Assembly (NCBI GenBank): GCA_016214905.1
Contig: JACRMQ010000006.1
Span: 478,510-542,509, forward strand
Reading direction: 5' to 3'
Source: Ignavibacteriales bacterium
GTDB lineage: Bacteria > Bacteroidota > Ignavibacteria > UBA10030 > SZUA-254
Length of the DNA stretch: 64,000 nucleotides
Of this stretch, positions 53,644 to 63,108 are shown piece by piece (positions within the stretch are counted from its first letter, which is position 1; every line of letters starts with the position of its first letter). The position numbers and the translations under genes are program-made. The notes beneath the pieces were generated by a model. The model did no database searches. It saw nothing but the letters and a program-made list of their open reading frames with translations, and had not been told where the DNA came from.

Positions 53644-54960
53644 TTAAAAGACGTGTCCCTTTTTAAATTGCCAGATGCTGATGCTTGTTATCAGGACAGC
53701 TATGCCTATTAATATTCCAATGTGTGGAAGAATATCGAATATACCGGCACCACGCCAGAGAACCTGTAATATTCCATCCATTGACCAATAGACAATTGTA
53801 AACTTACTGATCGTCTGTATGAAATCGGGCATGAACGATGTTGGGAACCATGCGCCGCCGATGGAACTCATCGCCAGAATTAAGAACATTCCGTAACCAT
53901 TGGCTTGACCGGCAGTTCTGCTGATTGACGAAAGAAGCATCCCGAATGCCGTGCATGCTGTTGCGGCAGCAATAATGATAAGAACGAGATTAATAAAGTT
54001 GGAGAAAATATCAATCCGGTAAAGTAAGGCGCCTGCACTGAAAAGAATAAGAAGCTGAATGAAACCAAGCGACATGTTGTAAAGATACTTGCTCCAGAGT
54101 ATCTGAACACGTGAAATAGGAGAAGCAAGAAGCCGCAGTACAACGCCACTCTTTTTCTCTTCGAACAAAGCTGATGATGTGGCAGTGAGCGTGAACAATA
54201 GGAACATCATTGCCCAGCCGCCTACACTCCGCGTTGCCCAGGGGTTAGCGATGTCTTGCCCAACTAACTGCACTTTATCGAGTTGAAGTATATTTTGGAA
54301 GAAACTATTCTTAGCGCTATCACTTCCACCAGCCATTGACATAAGCGAATCAACCGGTGGATTTGTAATCCATTTCGGATCTATCTTGAAATATTTGCCT
54401 ACCGTCTTTGCAATTTCGTTGTTAAACGCTTTGCCAGAATCCAATCCCAAAAACTTTGTAGCTTGATTTTTCATTCCCTGCATAAAGATATCAGGGATTT
54501 CAGTCATTATTGTCTTTTGCAGCATACCATCTATCATCTGCATTTCGAGATCGTTCTTTGGATCGTAATAGAATTTCAATTTCAATCCGAAAGCTGTATC
54601 GGATAACGCATCAGAAGGAATCACAAGCGCCGCCGATACACTCCCCTTCCTCACAAAATTCTGAATGGAAGCAGTGTCAAATGGAATGCGCTTGTCATTT
54701 TCATCTTTGTACGTTTTGATGAGAACAAACGTTTTAGAAGAATCAAGCACCCGCTCGATTTTCTTCCCGATTGGAGATGAACTGTTATTCAGGAATGCAA
54801 TGTGAAGCTTGGTTGCTGTTCCACCTTTATTCAGATTTCCAAAAACGGCTCCCCAAATAATAATCAATGCGATCGGGATTATGAACGTCATCGTAACTGC
54901 GCGCCTGTCGCTCCAGAATAACTTATAATCTTTACTGATGAGTTGAAGAATTGTTTTCAA
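53644..54960 (-). CDS. ABC-2 type transporter permease
   Basis: A 438-residue inner-membrane permease of the ABC-2/YhfE-like type: one N-terminal TM segment (VTMTFIIPIALIIIWGAVFG), a large ~200-residue extracytoplasmic domain, then five TM segments in the C-terminal half (MMFLLFTLTATSSALFEEKKSGVVLRLLASP is split across the membrane edge). EEKKSG-x-x-x-RLL-x-SP is the family signature. It overlaps the ATPase gene by four bases and forms an exporter pair with it. Substrate unknown; drug or lipid export is typical. Confidence 0.87.
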   Translation of the reverse strand: MKTILQLISKDYKLFWSDRRAVTMTFIIPIALIIIWGAVFGNLNKGGTATKLHIAFLNNSSSPIGKKIERVLDSSKTFVLIKTYKDENDKRIPFDTASIQNFVRKGSVSAALVIPSDALSDTAFGLKLKFYYDPKNDLEMQMIDGMLQKTIMTEIPDIFMQGMKNQATKFLGLDSGKAFNNEIAKTVGKYFKIDPKWITNPPVDSLMSMAGGSDSAKNSFFQNILQLDKVQLVGQDIANPWATRSVGGWAMMFLLFTLTATSSALFEEKKSGVVLRLLASPISRVQILWSKYLYNMSLGFIQLLILFSAGALLYRIDIFSNFINLVLIIIAAATACTAFGMLLSSISRTAGQANGYGMFLILAMSSIGGAWFPTSFMPDFIQTISKFTIVYWSMDGILQVLWRGAGIFDILPHIGILIGIAVLITSISIWQFKKGHVF

Positions 54961-55874
54961 TCTCTCAACCTCCTTCCCGTTAAATGAAGGAAATATGATT
55001 CGAGTGTCGGTTTGTGCAGCTCAACAAATTTATAACTGATTGTATTCTTTTCTAATGCTGAAAAGAACTGTGATAACTGGAATCCTGTGTTTGGTTTGAG
55101 TTGAAAATGATCGTTCTCGTCAACTACTGAACCGAATGATCTCAGTAAATCTAATTTACCTTTTGTTACTTGATTTTTTGTTATCAGAATAGTCTCATCA
55201 TACGGTAGCTTCTCAATCAACTCATCTATTGTTCCTTCAGCAATAATTCTGCCGAAGTCGATGATGGCGATACGCTTGCACAGGCGTTCCGCTTCTTCCA
55301 TGTAATGAGTCGTATAAACGATAGTTTTGCCTTGCTCATTCAGCATCAATAGATAATCGAAGATGGCATTTCGGGATTGTGGGTCGATGCCCACAGTTGG
55401 CTCATCGCATAGAAGTATCGGCGGATCGTGAAGCATGCTTGCAACAAGATTCAACCGTCTTTTCATTCCGCCTGAAAATGTTATTACCTTATCTTTTCGG
55501 CGCTCGTAGAGTTGAACCGATTCCAATTTTTCCTTGATACGTTCTTTGAGCAACTTTTTTTCAATGTGATAAAAGCTGCCAAAGATTTCTAAATTATCCT
55601 GAGCTGAAAGATCATCATACAGCGCCAGCGACTGCGGCACCAAGCCGATGTTCTTCCGTGTGTGTAAGCCATCCTGCGTTACTTTTTCACCAGCAATATG
55701 AATTTCACCTTGATCCGGATTGATGTAACCGACAAGTAAATTCATCAGTGTAGTTTTGCCAGCACCGTTTGGACCGAGAAGTCCGAAGAATTCTTGTTTA
55801 TTGACAGTAAGGGAAATATTATCCAGCGCGGTGATTGATGGATAAAGCTTTGTAATGCTGCTTATTTTTATCAT
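54957..55874 (-). CDS. ABC transporter ATP-binding protein (ABC-2 exporter)
   Basis: A 305-residue ATPase with Walker A GPNGAGKTT (near 35), Q-loop VPQSLALYDDL, signature FSGGMKRRLNL and Walker B ILLCDEPTVGIDPQSR, then the H-loop THYMEEAERL. The C-terminal ~85 residues (about 220-305) form the extra domain of the DrrA/CcmA-like exporter group. It drives the permease encoded next. Upstream is a divergent small ORF at 55988. Confidence 0.9.
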   Translation of the reverse strand: MIKISSITKLYPSITALDNISLTVNKQEFFGLLGPNGAGKTTLMNLLVGYINPDQGEIHIAGEKVTQDGLHTRKNIGLVPQSLALYDDLSAQDNLEIFGSFYHIEKKLLKERIKEKLESVQLYERRKDKVITFSGGMKRRLNLVASMLHDPPILLCDEPTVGIDPQSRNAIFDYLLMLNEQGKTIVYTTHYMEEAERLCKRIAIIDFGRIIAEGTIDELIEKLPYDETILITKNQVTKGKLDLLRSFGSVVDENDHFQLKPNTGFQLSQFFSALEKNTISYKFVELHKPTLESYFLHLTGRRLRD

Positions 55875-55987
55875 GGTTTAATATACGGATTTTAAGAATG
55901 ATGTTTCATCTGAAATCAGAGATTTAGTGAGAAGGCAGATTGACTCTTTTGCAAATTGCGATGAAATCTTGTAGATTATTTTTTAGA

Positions 55988-56344
55988 ATGAATAATCTTA
56001 TTTTAAATAATAAATTTTCATCAGTATTCAGGACTCTTATACTCCTGCATTTGTCCTTGCTCTTGCTGGAGATATCAATACCTGTATGCAATGATTCACC
56101 GATTAAGCCGATCTCTCAAACACAAATTGTTCAACAAACTGTATTTGGTATTTTTGCAAACTGGATTAAGACAAGAGAAAATAGTCCAGACTCGTTTGTA
56201 AAAACTGTTTCGTTTAACAAGATTTCCGGAGATCAGTTTCACAAGTCGCACATTTCAGTTTTGCTCACCGATTTCCCAACCGAAAAAACACCGGTTTATC
56301 AAAAACATCTCCTTTATACTTTGTTTACTGCCTCCGAGCTGTAA
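55988..56344 (+). CDS. Possible small exported protein of unknown function
   Basis: An open frame of 118 codons from ATG 55988 (also open back to 55940). It has a hydrophobic segment that could be a signal anchor (LILLHLSLLLLEISIPVC) followed by a hydrophilic region without recognised motifs. There is no clear ribosome site. It may be real, since it stays open in a gene-sized gap between divergent genes, but no family is recognised; a chance ORF is possible. Confidence 0.4.
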   Translation: MNNLILNNKFSSVFRTLILLHLSLLLLEISIPVCNDSPIKPISQTQIVQQTVFGIFANWIKTRENSPDSFVKTVSFNKISGDQFHKSHISVLLTDFPTEKTPVYQKHLLYTLFTASEL

Positions 56345-56435
56345 AGTCTTCTCAACATCGTGCTCTTTTAATTAACAATATTTCATGCGATCCATTTAAT
56401 AACGGATTGCATAAACTATTTTACAAAGGAATATT

Positions 56436-56546
56436 ATGTCGGAAGAAAAAACTCAATCAGGTAAACAAATTGGATTGGGAATTATCGGCTTTATAGTCGG
56501 ATTAATCGCCATCCTTTTAATTGTCAAATTTGTGTTTAGCTTTTGA
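56436..56546 (+). CDS. 36-residue single-TM small protein
   Basis: ATG 56436 to TGA 56544-56546 gives 36 residues: a polar start (MSEEKTQSGKQ) and one continuous membrane helix (IGLGIIGFIVGLIAILLIV). AAAGGA lies about 6 bases before the ATG and a strong terminator follows at 56559, so it has a ribosome site, a full ORF and its own terminator. It is probably a small inner-membrane protein; function unknown. Confidence 0.6.
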   Translation: MSEEKTQSGKQIGLGIIGFIVGLIAILLIVKFVFSF

Positions 56547-56558
56547 AATTTAATCTCG

Positions 56559-56597
56559 ATCTCCCGGAGACAAACAAATCTTCGGGAGATTTATTTT
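56559..56597 (+). terminator. Rho-independent terminator after the 36-residue gene
   Basis: ATCTCCCG (56559-56566) pairs with CGGGAGAT (56583-56590), extended inward by a G-T and an A-T pair, and is followed by TTATTTT. Confidence 0.8.
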
Positions 56598-56664
56598 GCT
56601 ATTCTCTGTTCAGTTTACTGAAGTGAACGGAAAAGATGTGAATTTTCTAAATAAATCTTTCCCT

Positions 56665-57072
56665 TTACTGACCTACAACAGAAAATATAAGTTTTGCAGT
56701 AAGATTTGTGAGAGCAAGAATGCAATGCTTTGGCTTTGTTGTCTTAAGACTTGTAATTGCAATTGTCTTATTAGATTTGAGTGTGTCGGAAAAGATTGTT
56801 GCATTTGCTGAATCATTCAGTACAATAATTGCCTGACCCGAGGAATAATTACTTGATGAAAGTGTCACTACCAATGAATCAGAAAGAAAATTAAGATCGT
56901 TTTGACTATTAGATGAATATTGGTTCGCATTGACCGTGTATGTAAAACTATTCGTCACATTTGCCACAACAGGTGAGTTACTGTCATCGTTCGCTGTTGT
57001 AGTAGCAACGTCATCCTTACAAGAATTGATACTAAGAATTATGCTGATGATAAATAAATAATACATTTTCAT
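56665..57072 (-). CDS. Small lipoprotein of unknown function
   Basis: A 135-residue lipoprotein from ATG 57072: signal MKMYYLFIISIILSI ending in the lipobox INSC, a Asp/Thr/Ser-rich linker (KDDVATTTANDDSN) and a beta-rich domain (SFTYTVNANQYSS, SDSLVVTLSSS, GQAIIVLND). The frame can be read from a TTG at 57087, but the ATG starts directly at the signal peptide after GAAGAGA. No family recognised. Confidence 0.62.
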   Translation of the reverse strand: MKMYYLFIISIILSINSCKDDVATTTANDDSNSPVVANVTNSFTYTVNANQYSSNSQNDLNFLSDSLVVTLSSSNYSSGQAIIVLNDSANATIFSDTLKSNKTIAITSLKTTKPKHCILALTNLTAKLIFSVVGQ

Positions 57073-57184
57073 ATTTATTCTCTTCAAATGTTTGATTTCA
57101 ACTTGCTGCGGTTAAACAATCTCTTAATAAAAATTTAATGTCATGTAAAAGTAAACTAAAAATAATCAAGAATATTCCGTCTGG

Positions 57185-57796
57185 TTATAACGCACTCACT
57201 CCCAGCCAGAATTGATATATTCCAAATCCAGCCAGTGCCAGTGCTGATACTCCAATCAAACTTCTATCTATTTTCGGTCCAAGATTTCTTGCACCACTAA
57301 GAAGAATTATGATTCCGATTGTTGTTATAATCATTGTGCCGTAAAAAGCAATTATCAGAACAAATCCATTTAGAGGTGCTTCTCTCCACCCCTTTAACAA
57401 AAGCGGACCCATAACAAAACTCCAACCTATGTATGGTGCAGGGTTCAGAAGATTCACCATCATTCCTTTCCATATGGTTTGTTGAATTGAGTGAGAGGTA
57501 TCGGTTTTAATATTTTTAAAATGCAGCCATGTTTGGAATGCACCATAAGCGAGGTAAATGACAAAAATTCCGCCCACAAGGTGCAACATATTTTCCGCCC
57601 AAAGAGGAATCTTGCTTAACACTGCGAGCACTAAAACTGCAATCGGCAGATCGCTTAAGAGAGGTGCGAAGGTTGCGGGTGCAGTTCGCCTCCATCCTAT
57701 TTTCAGAGATTGAGAAATCAAAAATGTCTGAAAAGGACCAGGTTGCACGGCGGCGGCAAAGCCGTAAGAAAATCCGATGATCAAATAAACCAGCAT
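57185..57796 (-). CDS. LysE family translocator
   Basis: A 203-residue membrane protein with six hydrophobic segments and the LysE/RhtB mark QPGPFQTFLISQSLK near residues 18-32, then a helical GGIFVIYLAYGAFQTW and NLLNPAPYIGWSF. The family exports amino acids such as lysine, threonine or homoserine, or other small metabolites. Substrate cannot be named. It appears monocistronic on the minus strand. Confidence 0.8.
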   Translation of the reverse strand: MLVYLIIGFSYGFAAAVQPGPFQTFLISQSLKIGWRRTAPATFAPLLSDLPIAVLVLAVLSKIPLWAENMLHLVGGIFVIYLAYGAFQTWLHFKNIKTDTSHSIQQTIWKGMMVNLLNPAPYIGWSFVMGPLLLKGWREAPLNGFVLIIAFYGTMIITTIGIIILLSGARNLGPKIDRSLIGVSALALAGFGIYQFWLGVSAL

Positions 57797-57895
57797 GATT
57801 TACGAAGGTACATTAATCCTGGAATATTTCAAAGGAAGGAATAAATTATTTTGTTCGATTTCAATAATGCACAATCTTCATTTCCAATCGAGCAG

Positions 57896-58252
57896 CTATT
57901 TGTCTGTGGCTATCTTTTTCGAAGAGGAAAAAACAGTATCAACAATCAAGGCAAACAAAATTCCAAAGACATTGGCAAGCAAGTCGAGACTGTCGTATAC
58001 ATTGCTGAATATTCCGAATCCATCAAATATTTCAAACGATTCCACTATTACAAGGGCAAGTACAGCGCTCCAGACTCGTTTGTACTTGGAGCTAATTGGT
58101 ACTTGAATCGTTATAAAATATACCGCAAAAGATATTGCGATATTTCCAAGATAACTCTTGATTAGATATTCTGCCGGACCGCTATAATGCCCTTTAAAAA
58201 TGAGTCCGGCCACACCTAATAATACAAAGCCGACATTACGAACTTTAGTCAT
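57896..58252 (-). CDS. Small integral membrane protein, VanZ-like
   Basis: A 118-residue protein with three to four hydrophobic segments. The C-terminal half (AVLALVIVESFEIFDGFG, then NVYDSLDLLANVFGILFALIVD) resembles the E-x-x-Q/D...D-x-x-D-x-x-x-N-x-x-G pattern of VanZ-like proteins. No enzymatic function can be assigned. A longer overlapping + strand frame is treated as a shadow. Confidence 0.55.
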   Translation of the reverse strand: MTKVRNVGFVLLGVAGLIFKGHYSGPAEYLIKSYLGNIAISFAVYFITIQVPISSKYKRVWSAVLALVIVESFEIFDGFGIFSNVYDSLDLLANVFGILFALIVDTVFSSSKKIATDK

Positions 58253-58339
58253 ATATCAAATATTTGATAAATGCTTGTTGATAATTGATGTTGCCTAAAA
58301 TATAAAAGATGTATTAAAATATCAAGTATTGCTATTTAT

Positions 58340-58374
58340 AAAATCAAAAGCCCGCAATTTGACTCGCGGGCTTT
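58340..58374 (-). terminator. Terminator of the tricorn protease gene
   Basis: On the minus strand AAAGCCCGC pairs with GCGGGCTTT (9 bp; 10-base loop) and continues as TTTTGATTTTA, 27 bases past the stop of the tricorn-like gene. Confidence 0.82.
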
Positions 58375-58401
58375 GAATGCTGATTAATATGTTTAGCGGT
58401 A

Positions 58402-61400
58402 TTATTTCTTAATCGGATATTCCGGAACCGGTGGAATCTGATTTTCTTTCGTCTTCAGTTCATCGAGAATCACTTCGATCGCTTTATTCAACTGCTGATC
58501 TTCTCCCGCGAATTCTTTAGCAGGATCGTTATCAACAACGATGTCTGGATCGACACCGTGACCTTCCATTATCCATTTCCCTTCTGTGCTGTAGCGGGAG
58601 AATTCCGGTTTATTAAGAAAACCACCATCCAACAATGGCAATGTACCACGTATTCCTACCACACCACCCCAAGTCCGTTTACCGATAAGTTTTCCCAATC
58701 CATACTTCTTAAATCGATATGGAAAGATATCGCCATCAGAAGCAGAGAACTCATCGATTAAGCATACCTTCGGTCCCCAAATCATCGCATCGGGATCTGG
58801 AGTCGGTATTGTATTACGTCCAATGCTTATCATTGCAATTTCACGCTTTAAACGTTCAACAATCATCGGCGACACGTTGCCACCACCATTACCACGATCA
58901 TCGATTATAACAGCTTTTTTCCTCAATTGCGGGTAGTATTGTTTTACGAATTCGTTCAAACCGTGCACACCCATATCGGGTATGTGGATGTAACCTACTT
59001 TACCGTTAGTCGCTTTATCGACTTTTTCCATGTTGGTTCTCACCCAATTGAAGTAATATAAATTGGCTTCATCGGCTATAGGCAGAATTGTAACTTCCCT
59101 ACTTCCCCTTTCATCGGGAGTTGAATTAAGTTTTAATTTCACCTGCTTCCCCGCTTTGTTTACAAGTGCTGAATAGATATCGACCATTGAAGCGGTTGAT
59201 TTGCCGTCGACTGCAACGATGAAATCACCTTCTTTGGCATTCACGCCGACTTCAGTTAAAGGTGACCGTGTTCCTTTATCCCAATTTTCGCCTTTCAATA
59301 TTTTTGTGATTTTGAAATAACCTGACTTGCTGTCTTTAGAAAGTTGTGCACCTAACAATCCGGTTTGAATTCGTTTCGGTTTCGGATAATCGCCGCCACC
59401 TACATAAGTATGCCCGGCGTTTATTTCTCCGATCATCTCACCGATTATATAAGTTAAGTCAGCACGGTGGTTCACAAACTGCACTAAAGGTTTATATTTT
59501 TCATAAACCTCTTTCCAACCGACTCCGTGCATATTAGGATCATAGAAATAATCCCGCATCTGTCTCCAGCTTTCGGTGAAGATTTGATTCCACTCGGCGC
59601 GTTTATTCAAACTCACCTCCAATCCTGACAAATCAAGCTTATCTTTCAGATCGATTTTCCCTTTCGGTAAATCGATTATATAATATCCTCTGTCCTTCCC
59701 GACAAGCATTTTTTTCTGATCTGCCGAAATTTCATAACCATCGGCTTCGCCTAAATTGGTTTCTTTTAATTCGCTTAAATCATAGATCATAAATTGAGAT
59801 TTTTCATCTTTACTTCCGTTACGGAAATAATACAATGAATTCCCAACCGATCCGAGTCCTCTGTATCCAGATGCTTGAACCGGCAGAGCGACTATTCTCT
59901 CTTTTATTCCTTCAAAATCTATTTTAACAACGACAGATTTTTCCTTTTCATCCTTTTTGTCTTTTTCCTTTTTATCTTTTGATTCATCCGACTTTGGTTT
60001 ATCTTCCTTCAAAGATACTTCATCACTTTTTGGTTTAAACGGTGATTCAATATCTTTATTCAATGTCACTAAATAAATTCTCGACATATCTTGATAGGCG
60101 TGGTTCCACTCGGTTTGACTGTAAGTGGGATTGAAATCACGGTCTGATACGAAGAAAAGGTATTTCCCATCGGAACTGAATGTCGGCTGTCCCGATGAAT
60201 ACCACTTATCGGTCACATCATATTCTTTTTTATTTTCAAGCGAGAAGATATAGACCCTCGACATCCAATCGTCTTCGGGCTTCACATAAGTTATCCATTT
60301 ACTATCGGGTGACCAATTATAATCACCGAACTCAAAAGCTTTCGATTGCTCAACTTCATGAATTGTTTTTGAATCGATCTCAACATAGCGCAAACGTTGA
60401 GCACGATCAGCCCAAAGAATATTTTTAGAATCGGGTGACCATAATATTTGGTACTTATAGTTATCGCTGTTTTTCGTTAATTGAGTTGGCTGAGCACTGC
60501 CATCTTGAGGAATCATATAAATTTCATCTTCCCCTGACGCATCTGAAATATACGCAATCCATTTTCCATCGGGAGACCATTTCGAATTCCGATCATGAAC
60601 TCCTGGTGAATTAGTGAGATTGCGAGGAACTCCGTACTTAGCAGGAACAGTGAATATATCTCCACGGGCACCGAATAAAGCTCGTTTTCCGTCGGGCGAT
60701 ATTTCATAATTAGTGGTCTGGTCACCAACATTCGAAAGCACACTTCTGCCGCCGTTCATATCATCAATAATTTGAATCGGAATCTTTTCTGATTTTTCAG
60801 AAACAAGATCGAAACGGTAAATATATCCACCGTTCTCAAAAACTATGGCTTTATCTCCGAGTGAGGGGAACTTAATATCATAATCTTTGAATGTCGTAAG
60901 TTGTTTCGTCTCTTTTGATGTAAGATCATAAACGTAAAGATTCATTCTCTTGTTGACATCGCGGTCAGATATGTAATATATTTTGTTCCCTGCCCACATT
61001 GGGATAATATCGAGAGCATCGTTATTGGAAATATTTTCTGTCTTCTTTGTCTCGAAATTATAAATCGAAATATCGTCTGCCATACCGCCGCGATAACGCT
61101 TCCACGTCCTGAATTCGCGGAAGATCCGGTTGTATGCAAGTTGTTTATCATCGGGTGAATAAGAACAAAATCCACCGCGAGGAAGCGGAAGCTGCTCTGA
61201 TAACCCACCATCTATCGAGGCGAGATAAAGTTGCCCTTTAAAATCGTTGAACTCTCTCATCCGTGAACGGTAAACTATATGCTTATTATCGTGCATCCAA
61301 CCGATGACTAAATTATTCGGTCCCATTCTGTCAGATACATCATCGCGACCGAGCGTTGCGGTGTATGTTAATCTTTTCGGAATTCCACCGGACGATGGTA

Positions 61401-61674
61401 TCAAAAATACTTCGGTGTTACCGTCATATTGGCCTGTGAATGCAATCCATTTCCCGTCGAACGAAAAGCGCGGAAACATTTCAAATCCAACCTCGTTGGT
61501 AAGTTTGCGCGCGATGCCGCCTGCAGCTTCAACCGAATATAAATCTCCGGCGTAAGTGAAAACAATTTGATTACCATGGATAGCAGGAAAACGTAATAAA
61601 CGTGTTTCCTGTTGTCCATGAAGTGATATTACTGTCAGGAATAGGAATACCATTCCTTGAAAAAATCTTTTCAT
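58402..61674 (-). CDS. Tricorn protease homologue (S41 family)
   Basis: A 1090-residue exported protease. After a signal peptide (1-20) there are two WD/TolB-like beta-propeller regions (about 20-580) with repeats such as SPDGKWIAYISD, SPDSKWITYVKP and SSDGKYLFFVSD, a Lys/Asp-rich insertion near 555-600, then the C1, PDZ and C2 regions of tricorn. Catalytic elements include the His in AGHTYVGGG, the PDZ IVAVDGKS, DDRGNGGGNVS, and the nucleophile Ser in DEFSASDGDIFPY. Tricorn degrades peptides from the proteasome or other proteases. The length, order and signal peptide match secreted bacterial tricorn homologues. Confidence 0.9.
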   Translation of the reverse strand: MKRFFQGMVFLFLTVISLHGQQETRLLRFPAIHGNQIVFTYAGDLYSVEAAGGIARKLTNEVGFEMFPRFSFDGKWIAFTGQYDGNTEVFLIPSSGGIPKRLTYTATLGRDDVSDRMGPNNLVIGWMHDNKHIVYRSRMREFNDFKGQLYLASIDGGLSEQLPLPRGGFCSYSPDDKQLAYNRIFREFRTWKRYRGGMADDISIYNFETKKTENISNNDALDIIPMWAGNKIYYISDRDVNKRMNLYVYDLTSKETKQLTTFKDYDIKFPSLGDKAIVFENGGYIYRFDLVSEKSEKIPIQIIDDMNGGRSVLSNVGDQTTNYEISPDGKRALFGARGDIFTVPAKYGVPRNLTNSPGVHDRNSKWSPDGKWIAYISDASGEDEIYMIPQDGSAQPTQLTKNSDNYKYQILWSPDSKNILWADRAQRLRYVEIDSKTIHEVEQSKAFEFGDYNWSPDSKWITYVKPEDDWMSRVYIFSLENKKEYDVTDKWYSSGQPTFSSDGKYLFFVSDRDFNPTYSQTEWNHAYQDMSRIYLVTLNKDIESPFKPKSDEVSLKEDKPKSDESKDKKEKDKKDEKEKSVVVKIDFEGIKERIVALPVQASGYRGLGSVGNSLYYFRNGSKDEKSQFMIYDLSELKETNLGEADGYEISADQKKMLVGKDRGYYIIDLPKGKIDLKDKLDLSGLEVSLNKRAEWNQIFTESWRQMRDYFYDPNMHGVGWKEVYEKYKPLVQFVNHRADLTYIIGEMIGEINAGHTYVGGGDYPKPKRIQTGLLGAQLSKDSKSGYFKITKILKGENWDKGTRSPLTEVGVNAKEGDFIVAVDGKSTASMVDIYSALVNKAGKQVKLKLNSTPDERGSREVTILPIADEANLYYFNWVRTNMEKVDKATNGKVGYIHIPDMGVHGLNEFVKQYYPQLRKKAVIIDDRGNGGGNVSPMIVERLKREIAMISIGRNTIPTPDPDAMIWGPKVCLIDEFSASDGDIFPYRFKKYGLGKLIGKRTWGGVVGIRGTLPLLDGGFLNKPEFSRYSTEGKWIMEGHGVDPDIVVDNDPAKEFAGEDQQLNKAIEVILDELKTKENQIPPVPEYPIKK

Positions 61675-61895
61675 GAATACTCCAAAAAAGTAAAATATTG
61701 TGTGGTTTATTATTAGATGATTGTTAATCCTTTTACGAATTAATATGAAGAATGTTTGAGATTATTGTAATAAATTTTCGTATTGATGAAAAATATGCGA
61801 ATTCTGCTTATTTATTTCAAATTCTCCTCTTGAAACTCTCATGAAAAGATTGTAAATTGATATAGAATAATTGAAAACGAGCTTGGAGAAATTGA

Positions 61896-62348
61896 ATGAA
61901 TATTTTGTTGGTTGATGATGAAGCCGAATACAGGATGTTACTGGGTCACTATCTTGAAACTGAAGGATACACTGTTTTTCTGGCAGAAAATGGTGAAGCG
62001 GGGCTCGATAAATTAGAAGACGCTTCAATGGATTTGATAATTTCAGATATTTATATGCCGGTGATGGATGGCTTAAAATTCTATAAGCATGTTAGGTCTG
62101 CGCCCAAATTCAAGAATATTCCGTTTCTGTTCGTGTCCGGTTTCGACGATGACCATACAATTTCTGCTGTTAAATCTTCAAAGTTAGATGGTTTTATAAA
62201 AAAAGCCAGACCATTAAATGAACTGAAAGCGTGGATAAAATATCTAACCACACCGATCGATAAGCGCCCATCTATACCTCCAACCTCTTCTGCAGTAAAA
62301 TTAGATAGGGATCGCAGCCGGGATCGCTCACTCCGCTCGAATCGCTGA
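61896..62348 (+). CDS. Single-domain response regulator
   Basis: A 150-residue receiver protein: MNILLVDDEAEYRMLL with acidic Asp7/Asp8, the phosphorylated Asp at 51 in IISDIYMPVMDG, VSGFDD, and a final GFIKKARP in which the usual KP pair is replaced by KKARP. It has no DNA-binding or output domain; the last ~30 residues are a basic tail with repeated RDRS. It lies divergent from the tricorn gene. Its partner kinase is not visible. Confidence 0.85.
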   Translation: MNILLVDDEAEYRMLLGHYLETEGYTVFLAENGEAGLDKLEDASMDLIISDIYMPVMDGLKFYKHVRSAPKFKNIPFLFVSGFDDDHTISAVKSSKLDGFIKKARPLNELKAWIKYLTTPIDKRPSIPPTSSAVKLDRDRSRDRSLRSNR

Positions 62349-62349
62349 T

Positions 62350-63108
62350 TTATTTATGAGGGTGAAGATGCTGAAGAGAATGCGGCTTCTCCAATCCGTG
62401 TTCTAACATCAACTTCTCATCCGATAATAAATCAAGAGTACTCCCATCAGCAACAATTTTCCCTTTATCCAGAACGATTGTTCTTGCACACAGATTTACG
62501 ATCAATTCAAGATCGTGCGATGCGATAATTTTTGTTGTCGGGATATTTTTCAAGATATTTGATAATTCTCTTCTACCCCGTGGATCAAGATCTCTTGTCG
62601 GCTCATCAAGCACCAGTATCTTCGGATCGCAAATCAATAATCCCGCCAAACATACCCTTTGTTTTTCTCCACCGCTTAGATGATGAGGTGAACGATTTTC
62701 AAATCCGGGGATTCCGACTTGCGACAGTAGATTTTCAATTTTGATTTTAATATCCTCTTCATTCATTCCCCATTGTCTCGGACCAAATGCAACGTCGTCG
62801 TAAACCGTCGGACAAAATAACTGGTCGTCAGGATTTTGAAAAAGAACGGCAACATCACGATGTATTTCGTTAGCGTTCTCATTTGAAATTGCCTTCCCTA
62901 AAATCATCACCGAAGAATTATTTTCTTTTTTTTCTGGAAGTAATCCGTTAAGATGCAAAAGAAGCGTTGATTTTCCGGCGCCATTCGGACCAATCAATCC
63001 GACACATTCACCTTTTTGAATTTTGAATGAAACTCCGCGAAGTGCATTTGTTCCGTCGTGATAACTGTATGCAAGATCCTTAACTTCAATAATCGGAGTC
63101 ATGACCAT
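62350..63108 (-). CDS. cbiO: Cobalt/nickel ECF transporter ATPase
   Basis: A 252-residue ATP-binding subunit: GPNGAGKSTLLLHLNG (Walker A), FQNPDDQLFCPTVYDDVAFGPRQ (ECF-type Q-loop region, motif split at FQNPDDQLF), LSGGEKQRVCLAG and ILVLDEPTRDLDPRG. The C-terminal end is His-rich (LQHLHPHK). The QNPDDQLF motif is typical of energy-coupling-factor ATPases. It overlaps cbiQ by 10 bases. With cbiQ and the PDGLE protein it forms a Co/Ni uptake system; cbiM is presumably past the window edge. Confidence 0.9.
   Translation of the reverse strand: MVMTPIIEVKDLAYSYHDGTNALRGVSFKIQKGECVGLIGPNGAGKSTLLLHLNGLLPEKKENNSSVMILGKAISNENANEIHRDVAVLFQNPDDQLFCPTVYDDVAFGPRQWGMNEEDIKIKIENLLSQVGIPGFENRSPHHLSGGEKQRVCLAGLLICDPKILVLDEPTRDLDPRGRRELSNILKNIPTTKIIASHDLELIVNLCARTIVLDKGKIVADGSTLDLLSDEKLMLEHGLEKPHSLQHLHPHK

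Noticed and set aside
57795-58165. Two + strand ORFs of ~103 residues
   Set aside because: They are antisense to the VanZ-like membrane protein gene, which has better hydrophobic segments and composition.
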